The position numbers and the translations under genes were made by a program. A DNA stretch of 46,366 nucleotides from Flavobacteriaceae bacterium. Its GTDB lineage: Bacteria > Bacteroidota > Bacteroidia > Flavobacteriales > Flavobacteriaceae. The DNA is taken from the NCBI GenBank assembly GCA_018623195.1, contig JAAZVY010000009.1, forward strand, positions 1-46,366, given 5' to 3'. The notes below the pieces were generated by a model that saw only the letters and a list, made by a program, of their open reading frames with translations, had not been told where the DNA came from and made no database searches. Positions within the stretch are counted from its first letter, which is position 1. Every line of letters starts with the position of its first letter. Positions 18,369 to 26,889 of the stretch are shown here, piece after piece.

Positions 18369-19322
18369 CGTTTTTGGGGTTAAAAGAGTCTTTCCTTTTG
18401 AGTCGCCGATAGTGTAATTAAATCCCGGGTGAATTGCGAATCCTCCTGTTTCTCCATCTTTTCTAAGGGCTACAAATCCGGCTTGAAAATCCTTGACACG
18501 ATCGCCACCTTTCTTAGCGATTCGACGAACGGCTTCTTCACAAGCCTCTTGAGGATGCATGCCCTGGCGCATAAGTTCGACGATTAAGAAACTTCCGACA
18601 CTTTTCAAGATCTCCTCTCCCATTCCCGTAGCTGTAGCTCCACCTACTTCATTATCAATAAATAGTCCTGATCCAATGATCGGTGAATCACCGACACGGC
18701 CGCGCATCTTGTAAGCTAGACCGCTGGTGGTACATCCGCCTGAAATATTACCTGAATTATCAATAGCCAACATACCAATGGTGTCGTGATTTTCGATATT
18801 AATGATCGGCTTATACTGGGCGGTTTCTAACCACTTTTCCCAGGCCGCCTTTGAAGACTCTGTTAGCAAATTAGTCTTTTCAAAACCCTGCTCAATTGCG
18901 AATTGTTGTGCACCTTCACCGGCAAGAATAACATGGGGTGAATTCTCCATTACCTTTCGGGCTACCGAAATAGGGTGTTCAATCTCTTCCAAAAACACTA
19001 CAGAACCTGCATTGCCTTGCGCATCCATGATACAGGCATCAAGGGTAACTCTTCCTTCTCGGTCTGGGAGCCCTCCTTTACCGACAGAGCTATTTGATAT
19101 ATCCGATTCTTCAACCCTACATCCGGCCTCAATAGCGTCTAAAGCACTAGCCGATTGGTTTAACTGTTCAAGCGCTGCGTCTACCGCATTAGGCACATTC
19201 CATGTAGCAATCACCTTAATGCCACTGCCTTGATACTGTCTTGCAGTATTCGTTTTTGATTTAGCAAATAATAGACTTGCCGAGCCCATGGCAGATAAAG
19301 AAAAGAAGGTTCTGCGTTTCAT
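18360..19322 (-). CDS. Glycosylasparaginase (N4-(beta-N-acetylglucosaminyl)-L-asparaginase)
   Basis: A 320-residue Ntn-hydrolase precursor. It starts with a twin-arginine signal (MKRRTFFSLSAMG) and is probably periplasmic, as is the Elizabethkingia (Flavobacterium) meningosepticum enzyme. Autocleavage should occur before Thr181 in NHDTIGMLAID, making Thr181 the N-terminal nucleophile of the beta chain. WNVPNA at 41-46, RGRVGDSP and GGATATGMGE are further conserved substrate-site blocks. The enzyme cuts the GlcNAc-Asn bond of glycoasparagines left after proteins with N-glycans are degraded, giving aspartate and 1-amino-GlcNAc. It is divergent from cutC (54 bases) and lies in the same region as GH20 and the NagB-LmbE fusion, which fits use of host- or algal-derived N-glycans. 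Confidence 0.93.
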   Translation of the reverse strand: MKRRTFFSLSAMGSASLLFAKSKTNTARQYQGSGIKVIATWNVPNAVDAALEQLNQSASALDAIEAGCRVEESDISNSSVGKGGLPDREGRVTLDACIMDAQGNAGSVVFLEEIEHPISVARKVMENSPHVILAGEGAQQFAIEQGFEKTNLLTESSKAAWEKWLETAQYKPIINIENHDTIGMLAIDNSGNISGGCTTSGLAYKMRGRVGDSPIIGSGLFIDNEVGGATATGMGEEILKSVGSFLIVELMRQGMHPQEACEEAVRRIAKKGGDRVKDFQAGFVALRKDGETGGFAIHPGFNYTIGDSKGKTLLTPKTLL

Positions 19323-19327
19323 ATTTA

Positions 19328-19357
19328 TTGATTTAGATCTAAAAGTTACTACATTGA
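19328..19357 (+). promoter_or_regulatory. Predicted promoter for cutC
   Basis: TTG at 19328-19330, then 19 bases, then TACATTGA at 19350-19357, which resembles the flavobacterial -7 box TAnnTTTG at six of its eight positions. The ATG of cutC is at 19377. The site lies in the short divergent gap shared with the glycosylasparaginase gene. Confidence 0.35.
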
Positions 19358-19376
19358 AGCTAATAATAGCTATCTA

Positions 19377-20087
19377 ATGATCGTTGAAATCTGTGTCGAT
19401 TCTATCGATTCTGGACTTATTGCTGAAAAATCAGGAGCTAATCGAATTGAGCTTTGCTCAGCATTAGCTCTCGGAGGTATTACTCCTTCATGGGGCTTAA
19501 TCGAAAGGGCCATCCAAAAACTGTCTATTGGCATTCATGTATTGATACGTCCGAGAGGAGGAGATTTTACCTATTCTGAAAGCGAAATCGAACTGATGTT
19601 GGCGGATATAGAAATGGCAAAATCTTTGGGGGTAAGCGGAATTGTCTCTGGGGCGTTAACTAGTGATCACACCCTTGACATCGAAAACACCAAGCGATTA
19701 ATTAACGCTGGAGGGGGCTTACCCTTTACCTTCCACAGAGCCTTCGATTGGATTCCAAATAAAGAGGAAGCCATCGGTCAGTTAGATGGTCTCGGGGTGC
19801 AAAGGATTCTCACATCGGGCGGATGCACCAAAGCCATCGATGCACTAGAGACTTTAACCAGCTGGAATAGAAATTACACCACCACTATTTTACCGGGCGG
19901 TGGGATAAATTCATCCAATTACCTATCATTTCAAACCGCCGGTTTCAAAGAAATTCACTTGTCTGCAACCAAAATCATCGACATGGGTGAAGTCGAAATT
20001 CCTATGAACGCCCCAAAATATCTTGTTGAAAACGGCCATATTTTATGCAACAGCGAAGAAGTTTCGATCATTTGCAAGGGTGACTAA
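19377..20087 (+). CDS. cutC: CutC-family TIM-barrel protein
   Basis: A 236-residue cytoplasmic protein of the CutC family, of normal length. Conserved blocks are EICVDS at the N-terminus, GANRIELCSAL, VLIRPRGGDFTYS, FHRAFDW and RILTSGGC. CutC was named for copper tolerance in E. coli, but a direct copper role is disputed and no enzyme activity is settled. Here it is divergent from the glycosylasparaginase gene and lies within a GlcNAc-glycan locus, which suggests a sugar-related role; that is inference. No copper-export gene lies nearby. The family call is firm; the function is open. Confidence 0.9.
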   Translation: MIVEICVDSIDSGLIAEKSGANRIELCSALALGGITPSWGLIERAIQKLSIGIHVLIRPRGGDFTYSESEIELMLADIEMAKSLGVSGIVSGALTSDHTLDIENTKRLINAGGGLPFTFHRAFDWIPNKEEAIGQLDGLGVQRILTSGGCTKAIDALETLTSWNRNYTTTILPGGGINSSNYLSFQTAGFKEIHLSATKIIDMGEVEIPMNAPKYLVENGHILCNSEEVSIICKGD

Positions 20088-20152
20088 CTTACTTATATTC
20101 ACATGTTTCAATTATTTGACTTAATTTTATAGCATAACTATACTAAAATCAC

Positions 20153-20716
20153 ATGAAAACAATCAAAACATTAATGACTCTTGTAGCGATTCTTGCGCTA
20201 TCATTTGGGGTACAAGCTCAAGATGCGGATAACCGCTACACCTTCAGCGTAGGTTTTACTGGGGTTGACGCGTTCCCAACGAACGCAACAAACGACTATG
20301 CTGGAGCCTTATTTCAAGACTTCTTCAAAGCTGCAGATAACTGGAATGTTGCTCCATCGGTAACCTACATTCAGGGGACTTACTACCTAGAAAATGGATT
20401 TTCTGTTGCTCTTAGAGGTAGTGCTAGTTCAATTTCTAAGTTAGGAACACAGTCTGTTAAAGAAAGTTACATTGGTGCTGATGCATCAGTTCGTTACAAC
20501 TTCTTAAGCGACACTAAGTTTGATCCTTATGTATTAGCTGGTGCTGGTAAATACTGGATGGGAGATTTCTCTTCAGGAACTGTTAACCTTGGAGCTGGTT
20601 TAAATGTTTGGATTACTGATCACTTAGGCCTTACCTATGACAGTACGTTCAAACACACTCCTGCTTCTTACGGAGTTTCTCACTTCCAACACGCATTTGG
20701 TATCGTAATCAGATAA
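20153..20716 (+). CDS. Small outer-membrane beta-barrel protein
   Basis: A 187-residue protein with a clear Sec signal peptide (about 1-22, ending GVQAQ) and alternating amphipathic beta strands rich in Gly, Tyr and Phe (VALRGSASS, YIGADASVRYNFL, DPYVLAGAGKYW, HLGLTYDSTFKH), ending FQHAFGIVIR. This is the pattern of OmpW/OmpX-like or OMP_b-brl proteins with about eight strands. It stands alone between cutC and a strong terminator. Codon use resembles susCD, suggesting high expression. The specific function is unknown. Confidence 0.8.
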   Translation: MKTIKTLMTLVAILALSFGVQAQDADNRYTFSVGFTGVDAFPTNATNDYAGALFQDFFKAADNWNVAPSVTYIQGTYYLENGFSVALRGSASSISKLGTQSVKESYIGADASVRYNFLSDTKFDPYVLAGAGKYWMGDFSSGTVNLGAGLNVWITDHLGLTYDSTFKHTPASYGVSHFQHAFGIVIR

Positions 20717-20735
20717 TCCAATCAGGAATAAAATT

Positions 20736-20762
20736 AAAAACCCGCCAATGGCGGGTTTTTTT
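20736..20762. terminator. Rho-independent terminator, probably bidirectional
   Basis: AAAAACCCGCC at 20736-20746 pairs with GGCGGGTTTTT from 20750 around a 3-base loop (AAT), with a T run on the plus strand and an A run upstream. It lies between the convergent outer-membrane protein gene (stop at 20716) and the cytochrome gene (stop at 20767), and can serve both. Confidence 0.9.
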
Positions 20763-20766
20763 GTGT

Positions 20767-21822
20767 CTATTTTTTCTTGGTCATTTGATAGACCTCTTTG
20801 TAATATTCAGCGATCGGCGGGTACGGCCCATACTTATGCTGCTCAGAAGAGAAATCATCTACATAAGGCCCATATGGGGTAGACATTGGCTTTCTTTTAC
20901 GGTCAGGAAAGTCCAAATCTAAATGATCTCTCAAAGGACGGTGGTGGCTATTCATATATCCGGCAACATCATAGGCATCTTCATCACTAAGTATCGCAGA
21001 CTCATGTGTAATACCAAAAGGCATGTTATACTTGATAAATTGCGCAGCAGTAATCACTCGATGCATTCCGGCTCCATTATTATAAGAGTAATCGCCCCAA
21101 AGCGGAGGATATGTATACGAAGCCCCAGAAGTATCTGAACTAGCAAGACCTTGGCCATTCGATTGATGACAAACCGTACATTGCTGATTAAAGATGGCCT
21201 CACCTTTAGCTAAATCGACGGCTCTATTAGGCAATTCAATCGGCTTTAAACCTGGAGCGACCGAAGAAGCATCTTCTCCAAAATAATCATCTAACCAAGA
21301 AATGTATGCGAGCATCGCTTTCATTTCTTTCCCGTTCTCAGGCAGTGGTATACCGTTCATACTTCGGGTCATACACCCGTTAATACGTTCAGACAAGGTG
21401 CCTTCTTTATTCTCTCGACCCCTAAATTGAGGAAATCGATCGGTGACACCTACTAGAGCGATTCCATAAGACTGGGTACCGCCTTGAAGATGACAACTAG
21501 AACACCTCAAAACATTACCCGTATATCTCATTGACTCATCATCAACGGTCATGCCAATAAGCTGATCGGTGTTGGTGATTAATTCATATCCGTACTGTAT
21601 ATCCTGAGATTGATATTCAACAGCATTTTCTAAAGTCATTTTTTCGCTCAAAATGACGTCAGGAGATTCTACATATAAGCTATGCCAATCTTCTGTAGGA
21701 CCTGAGGCCAATACCCCGATAAAAATCACAGCAACCATGAGTAACAATACCGTAGTTGTGATAGCAATTAATCGAGAAATTTGCCCTAGAACTTCTTTAA
21801 AATCAGGTTGGTTTATACTCAT
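20767..21822 (-). CDS. Membrane-anchored dihaem cytochrome c, thiosulfate dehydrogenase (TsdA)-like
   Basis: A 351-residue protein with one N-terminal membrane anchor (about residues 18-40) and two CxxCH haem sites: CSSCH at 107-111 and CTVCH at 215-219. The block RINGCMTRSMNG contains Cys150, where TsdA-type enzymes have the unusual Cys haem ligand. PLWGDYSYNNGAGMHR and NMPFG are also TsdA-like, the latter giving a likely Met ligand to haem 2. TsdA joins two thiosulfates into tetrathionate or runs the reverse, in the periplasm. The ATG at 21822 is preferred because homologues begin near here; an upstream in-frame ATG at 21861 would add 13 polar residues. No Sox or other sulfur gene is nearby, so the activity is probable but unproven. 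Confidence 0.8.
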   Translation of the reverse strand: MSINQPDFKEVLGQISRLIAITTTVLLLMVAVIFIGVLASGPTEDWHSLYVESPDVILSEKMTLENAVEYQSQDIQYGYELITNTDQLIGMTVDDESMRYTGNVLRCSSCHLQGGTQSYGIALVGVTDRFPQFRGRENKEGTLSERINGCMTRSMNGIPLPENGKEMKAMLAYISWLDDYFGEDASSVAPGLKPIELPNRAVDLAKGEAIFNQQCTVCHQSNGQGLASSDTSGASYTYPPLWGDYSYNNGAGMHRVITAAQFIKYNMPFGITHESAILSDEDAYDVAGYMNSHHRPLRDHLDLDFPDRKRKPMSTPYGPYVDDFSSEQHKYGPYPPIAEYYKEVYQMTKKK

Positions 21823-21942
21823 TCGGCATCTATTTATGGTTGTTACAAGAAAAATACACAATAGTATTTAATTCATTATAGATGATTTGCAACCTAGGTA
21901 ACTCAACAAAATTTGGGTAACTTAAGTGGTAGAAAACGAGCT

Positions 21943-23814
21943 ATGGAAACACGCTTACAATCGTTTCAAAATCAGCTAGAGCAACAACTTGAGAGAGAAT
22001 TCAAAACCTATGCGGAGTTGCACCAGTACAGTGTGAATAATCTGGGCGAATTCTGGCAATTTCTTGCTGAATTTTTCGAAATCAAATTTTTTGACCAACC
22101 TCAAAGAATCCTAGAAACAGGGGGTCACCTCATTGATACTCGATGGTTCACTGGAGCAACTTTAAGTTACACCTACGAGGTCTTTAAGCACTTTAGACCA
22201 GATGGTATTGCGGTTCATTACTCTGACGAAGAAGGTAATTCCCTTTCGGTGAGTTGGCCCTCACTTCTCGCAAAAGTTCTGCACTATAAAAATATATTCG
22301 ATCAATATGGACTTAAGAAAGGAGATCGAGTAGCGGGTTATGTACTTAACCGGCCCGATACCGTTGCTGCCTTTTTAGCCACCAATGCTTTGGGAGCGAT
22401 TTGGGCCAGCTGTCCACCAGAATTTGGAGATAAGGCTGTTCAAGATCGATTTGAACTCATCGAACCCAGACTACTGGTTGCTCATACGGGCTATACTTTT
22501 CGAGGCAAGTATTTTGATCGTTCAGAGGTTCTTAAAAAATTAGAAGAGAAAATCCCTAGTATTGAACATTCGATTATACTCGACCTCGATTTTAAAGAAA
22601 AGTCCTGCGAATTAGATCAACTAACCTTTGAAAAAGTAGGGTTTGACCATCCGATCTGGATTTTATTTTCTTCAGGTACCACAGGCAAACCTAAGGCTAT
22701 AACCCATCGCACCGGCGGAATGATTCTTGAGCACTGCAAAGCTCTAGGGTTGCATCAAGATGTCCATAGTGGTGACCGTTATTTCTGGTACAGCACTACC
22801 GGATGGATGATGTACAATTACAGTCTAGGCTCACTACTTCTAGGTGCAACCTTATGTTTATATCACGGAGATTCATTCTACCCCAACCCTGATCGATTAT
22901 GGGAATTCGCTCGTGAATTTAAGATCAATCACTTTGGTCACGGGTCAGTGTATTTCAGCCACTTGTTATCAAAATCCTCGAAGCTTAGTAGCGCAGCCCA
23001 TCAGCCTCAGCTAAAAAGTATCGGCGCTACAGGATCAGTTTTACACAAAGAGGTTGCAGCCGCTTTAAAACAGCGATTCCCAAAGACCCATATCATCTCG
23101 CTTAGTGGAGGAACAGATGTCTGTTCTGCTTTTCTGGGAGGCCTACCCGGATCAGAATCAAAGCCTGGAGAATTACAATGCAAACTCTTAGGAGCCGCTG
23201 TCGAAATCTTTGATGAAAAAGGCGAGAAGATCATCAACACCCCGGGTGAACTCGTACTAACCGCTCCACTAATTTCTATGCCCCTATATTTTTGGAATGA
23301 CTCGAAGCATTCTAAATATCTCAGCAGCTATTACGCCGACTACCAGAATGTCTGGAGACATGGAGACTGGGCAGAGGAGACTACTCAAGGTAGTTTCATC
23401 ATTTATGGCCGATCTGACGCTACCCTCAACAGACACGGAGTACGTATCGGCACCGCAGAAATTGATCAAAGTTTAAAGCAAATAGACGGTGTAGAAGATA
23501 GTCTAGTCCTTCACTTCAACCACAAAGGCCAAGACGAACTATTACTTTTCGTTAAGACGGCTAAGGACTTATCTACTCAGGAGATCAATCAGCATCTCAA
23601 AACCAAATTATCGCCAAGACATCAGGCTGATCGAATTTGGCAAGTCGATGACCTACCTTATACTCTGAGTGGGAAAAAACTAGAAATTCCTATCCGAAAA
23701 ATTCTCGAAGGGCAATCCCCTGCAGAAGTCGTCTCGTTAGAGGCTCTTAGAAATCCTGAGGCAATTCAATTTTTTATTGATCTGAATAATACGCTCTATG
23801 AAAGCAAACACTGA
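21943..23814 (+). CDS. aacS: Acetoacetate-CoA ligase
   Basis: A 623-residue member of the acyl-adenylate (ANL) family. The N-terminal ACAS_N region (SVNNLGEFWQFLAEFF) is followed by the AMP-binding signature LFSSGTTGKPKAITH, and the C-terminus has TLSGKKLEIPIRK with the catalytic Lys. The length and the GWMMYNY and HGDWAE blocks fit acetoacetyl-CoA synthetase. It activates acetoacetate to acetoacetyl-CoA with ATP in the cytoplasm. The next gene, a thiolase, overlaps its end by 17 bases, so the pair should convert acetoacetate to two acetyl-CoA. The ATG at 21943 is chosen over a TTG ten codons earlier. Confidence 0.92.
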   Translation: METRLQSFQNQLEQQLEREFKTYAELHQYSVNNLGEFWQFLAEFFEIKFFDQPQRILETGGHLIDTRWFTGATLSYTYEVFKHFRPDGIAVHYSDEEGNSLSVSWPSLLAKVLHYKNIFDQYGLKKGDRVAGYVLNRPDTVAAFLATNALGAIWASCPPEFGDKAVQDRFELIEPRLLVAHTGYTFRGKYFDRSEVLKKLEEKIPSIEHSIILDLDFKEKSCELDQLTFEKVGFDHPIWILFSSGTTGKPKAITHRTGGMILEHCKALGLHQDVHSGDRYFWYSTTGWMMYNYSLGSLLLGATLCLYHGDSFYPNPDRLWEFAREFKINHFGHGSVYFSHLLSKSSKLSSAAHQPQLKSIGATGSVLHKEVAAALKQRFPKTHIISLSGGTDVCSAFLGGLPGSESKPGELQCKLLGAAVEIFDEKGEKIINTPGELVLTAPLISMPLYFWNDSKHSKYLSSYYADYQNVWRHGDWAEETTQGSFIIYGRSDATLNRHGVRIGTAEIDQSLKQIDGVEDSLVLHFNHKGQDELLLFVKTAKDLSTQEINQHLKTKLSPRHQADRIWQVDDLPYTLSGKKLEIPIRKILEGQSPAEVVSLEALRNPEAIQFFIDLNNTLYESKH

Positions 23815-24982
23815 TATTTATTTATTAGCTGCAAAGCGCACACCTATAGCAAGTTTTGGATCTGAACTGGCTTCACTTACAGCAACTGATCTGGCCTCAG
23901 AAGCCATCAAAGCAACTCTTCAATCAGCAGGTGTTTCAGGACGAGATGTAGAGGAGACCTTCTTGGGAAATGTTTGCGCTGCAGGTGTTGGTCAGGCCCC
24001 AGCCCGACAAGCGGCTCTAAAAGCAGGTATTTCTGAAAAATCACCTGCCACCACTATTAATAAGGTTTGTGCTTCTGGTTTAAAATCAATCATACTTGCA
24101 ACCCAAGCACTACAATTGAATCAAAGAAAACTGGTGATAGCTGGCGGAACTGAGAGCATGTCAAACATTCCCTACTATGATCGGGCGGCTCGTTGGGGGA
24201 TTAAATTTGGAGATCAGAAACTCATTGACGGCCTTGCCTATGATGGGCTTACCGATGCTACCGAAGGGGTCGCCATGGGAGTTTTAGCCGAGAGCATTTG
24301 CAAAGAAAAAGGGATCAACCGGGAAGCTCAAGACCAGTACAGTATAGACTCGTATAAACGTGCTCAAAGGGCCTGGGAAGAGAAGTCCTTTCGCAATGAA
24401 GTTTGCCCCATATCGATTAGCAGCAGAAAAGGAGCGGTTCTTATCGATAAAGACGAGGAGTGCTTCAGAGTAAATTTTGAAAAAATATCACAACTAAAAC
24501 CAGCTTTTGACCCTAACGGAACGATTACCGCAGCTAATGCTTCAACGATTAATGATGGTGCAGCAGCAATTCTACTGGCAAATAGTGAAGGGCTTAAAAC
24601 AATTTCATCTAAGCCTATTGCTAAGATTATTGGTTACAGCGAAACCGCCCTTACCCCTGCCGAGTTTACCCTTGCTCCGATTGAGGCTACTAAAGCTTTG
24701 TTGGAGACTACAGGCATTCCTTTAGAAGAGGTTGATCTTTTTGAGATTAACGAGGCCTTCGCAATGGTTCCTCTCGCATTTGCTCAAGCCTTAAACGTAG
24801 GGTTAGACAAGATTAATGTCAATGGTGGTGCGGTATCATTAGGGCATCCGATCGGTTGTTCAGGGGCTCGCATCGTTGTAACGCTTGTACATGCCTTAAG
24901 GGCTCGCAAGATGCGATACGGTATCGCGGCGATTTGTAACGGAGGCGGAGGCGCATCGGCTATACTTGTCGAAGCACTATAG
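23798..24982 (+). CDS. Thiolase (acetyl-CoA C-acetyltransferase)
   Basis: A 394-residue thiolase with all catalytic blocks: INKVCASGLKS with the acyl-accepting Cys, NEAFA, GGAVSLGHPIGCSGAR with the catalytic His, and CNGGGGASA with the second Cys. Length and sequence fit biosynthetic-type acetoacetyl-CoA thiolase, which splits acetoacetyl-CoA into two acetyl-CoA or does the reverse. The ATG at 23798 lies inside the end of aacS, so translation is likely coupled. The sua5 gene starts 17 bases downstream and may share the transcript. Confidence 0.93.
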   Translation: MKANTDIYLLAAKRTPIASFGSELASLTATDLASEAIKATLQSAGVSGRDVEETFLGNVCAAGVGQAPARQAALKAGISEKSPATTINKVCASGLKSIILATQALQLNQRKLVIAGGTESMSNIPYYDRAARWGIKFGDQKLIDGLAYDGLTDATEGVAMGVLAESICKEKGINREAQDQYSIDSYKRAQRAWEEKSFRNEVCPISISSRKGAVLIDKDEECFRVNFEKISQLKPAFDPNGTITAANASTINDGAAAILLANSEGLKTISSKPIAKIIGYSETALTPAEFTLAPIEATKALLETTGIPLEEVDLFEINEAFAMVPLAFAQALNVGLDKINVNGGAVSLGHPIGCSGARIVVTLVHALRARKMRYGIAAICNGGGGASAILVEAL

Positions 24983-24999
24983 CACCTATCTTTGTGCAC

Positions 25000-25968
25000 A
25001 TGAAATTAGTTTCAATAGAGGCAGCAGTAGATTTTTTACAGCGAGATAAGGTAGTTGCTATACCTACCGAAACGGTATACGGATTGGCGGCCAATGCTTT
25101 TTCTGAAACGGCAGTTTCACGGGTTTTTGAGACCAAAGATAGACCGAGCTACAACCCTTTAATTGTGCATATTGCCAACTATGAGAGATTAACTGATCTG
25201 GTTTCATTTTTTCCTGAAAACGCAAAAATATTGGCCGACAAATTCTGGCCTGGTCCACTGACCCTATTACTTGCCAAAAGAGATAGTGTATCAGATCAAA
25301 TCACCGCAGGTAAACCAACTGTGGCGATTCGAATGCCTAGTCATCCGATTGCTCAAGATTTGTTGAAGAAACTAGACTTTCCTCTGGTTGCGCCAAGTGC
25401 GAATCGATTCAAACACATCAGCCCTACTAAGCCTTCTCATGTTTTTGACAGTTTGGGCGCTGAGGTACCCATTATTGACGGTGGTGAATGTAAGCTAGGG
25501 TTAGAATCTACCATCGTTGGATTCGATGATCAGGGCAGACCAGTGGTTTATAGACAGGGAACTATTTCATTAGAGTCTTTACAAGAAGTTTTACCCGAGA
25601 CTTATCTATTGCACCAATCATCAAGTGCTGAAGTATCGATTGTCGCCCCGGGAATGATCAAAAGGCATTATGCGCCGAATACCCCATTGAAAATTGTCGA
25701 TTCTATCGAGAAGCACCTAGAAGAATTCGGGAGTGAGAATAAAATTGGTGTCATCTATCCGGCCCATACGAAACCACATCAACTTGCCGCGCAGACCATA
25801 GCACTTTCAAGAGGAGGAGACCTGAATGAAATAGCCGAAAAGCTCTATGCCGCATTTCATCAATTAGATAAACAGAACCTAGACTATTTGGTCATTGAGC
25901 GTTTCGAAAATATCGGATTGGGTAGAACCTTAAACGATAAAATCACCAGAGCCTCTAGCGAAGACTAG
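25000..25968 (+). CDS. sua5: L-threonylcarbamoyladenylate synthase, long Sua5 form
   Basis: A 322-residue cytoplasmic protein. The N-terminal YrdC domain (residues about 5-195) shows PTETVYGLAANA, KDRPSYNPLIVH, FWPGPLT, VAIRMPSH and VAPSANR. A linker with GMIKRHYAPNTPL leads into the C-terminal Sua5 domain. It makes threonylcarbamoyl-AMP from Thr, bicarbonate and ATP for the t6A modification of tRNA position 37. The ATG at 25000 is preferred to a GTG two codons earlier. It begins 17 bases after the thiolase gene, and the CDF transporter starts 22 bases later, so the block may be one transcript without functional linkage. Confidence 0.95.
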   Translation: MKLVSIEAAVDFLQRDKVVAIPTETVYGLAANAFSETAVSRVFETKDRPSYNPLIVHIANYERLTDLVSFFPENAKILADKFWPGPLTLLLAKRDSVSDQITAGKPTVAIRMPSHPIAQDLLKKLDFPLVAPSANRFKHISPTKPSHVFDSLGAEVPIIDGGECKLGLESTIVGFDDQGRPVVYRQGTISLESLQEVLPETYLLHQSSSAEVSIVAPGMIKRHYAPNTPLKIVDSIEKHLEEFGSENKIGVIYPAHTKPHQLAAQTIALSRGGDLNEIAEKLYAAFHQLDKQNLDYLVIERFENIGLGRTLNDKITRASSED

Positions 25969-25990
25969 GATTTCTTAACTTCATTTTGAA

Positions 25991-26887
25991 ATGAGCCACG
26001 ACCACAGCCACCATAACTCCTCAAAAAAACTAGGATTAACTATTTTATTAAACCTAGGTATTACCGCATCTCAGGTCATCGGTGGTATTCTATCTGGAAG
26101 TATTGCGTTACTTACCGATGCCGCCCACAATTTCAGTGACGTGATTTCATTGGTGGTGAGCTACACCGCCAACCGATTAGCGAAGAAACGAGCAACTTCT
26201 GATAAAACATTTGGCTACAAGCGAGCCGAAATTATTGCTGCATTCATCAATTCAATTGCTCTAGTGCTACTCTCGCTTTGGCTTATTATCGAATCGATTC
26301 AACGATTATTAGATCCTCAACCCGTTGAAGAAAAAACCGTTATTCTACTATCTCTAATTGCCATAGCAGGAAATGGTCTGAGTGTGTTTTTACTGCACAA
26401 GCAAACTGAAAATAACATTAATCTGAAATCCGCATACATTCATCTCTTGTCAGATCTAATGGCCAGTGTGATTGTTTTAGTTGGTGGTATTGCTATTTAC
26501 TACTTTGATGTGTACTGGATTGATCCTTTATTGGGGATTTTAATTTCTATCTACCTCATTTATATCGGATATGATTTATTGAAAGAATCGATCCAAATTT
26601 TAATGCTGTATACTCCCGTTGAAATTAGTCTTGATGAGGTTGTTTCAACTGTCGAGAAATTACACCCCAATACACGTCTGCATCATATCCATATCTGGAA
26701 GCTAAATGATACCGAAATTCACCTTGAGGCACATCTTGACCTCAACGAAAATTTAAGTCTCCTAGAATTTCAAGAACTACAATTACAGATCGAAAAACTT
26801 CTTTGGCAACAGTTCAAGATCAACCATGTTACCATTCAGCCAGAATATAATCGCGGTGATGAGAAGGATCTGATTGTGCAAGACTAG
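25991..26887 (+). CDS. Cation diffusion facilitator zinc exporter (CzcD/ZitB-like)
   Basis: A 298-residue inner-membrane protein with a His-rich N-terminus (MSHDHSHHNS), six membrane segments and a C-terminal cytoplasmic ferredoxin-like domain (HHIHIWKLNDTEIHLEAHL). The transport site is HNFSD in TM2 and HLLSD in TM5, the HD-HD set of zinc/cadmium transporters. It exports Zn2+, and perhaps Cd2+ or Co2+, in exchange for protons. It follows sua5 by 22 bases and its stop is 2 bases from the stop of the convergent DoxX gene. No metal regulator is adjacent. Length is typical. Confidence 0.93.
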   Translation: MSHDHSHHNSSKKLGLTILLNLGITASQVIGGILSGSIALLTDAAHNFSDVISLVVSYTANRLAKKRATSDKTFGYKRAEIIAAFINSIALVLLSLWLIIESIQRLLDPQPVEEKTVILLSLIAIAGNGLSVFLLHKQTENNINLKSAYIHLLSDLMASVIVLVGGIAIYYFDVYWIDPLLGILISIYLIYIGYDLLKESIQILMLYTPVEISLDEVVSTVEKLHPNTRLHHIHIWKLNDTEIHLEAHLDLNENLSLLEFQELQLQIEKLLWQQFKINHVTIQPEYNRGDEKDLIVQD

Positions 26888-26889
26888 AT

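Noticed and set aside
18802-19233. A 143-residue open frame on the plus strand opposite the glycosylasparaginase gene
   Set aside because: It is antisense to a gene with clear catalytic motifs, is rich in Ser, Ala and Pro, and has no signal peptide, start signal or family resemblance.
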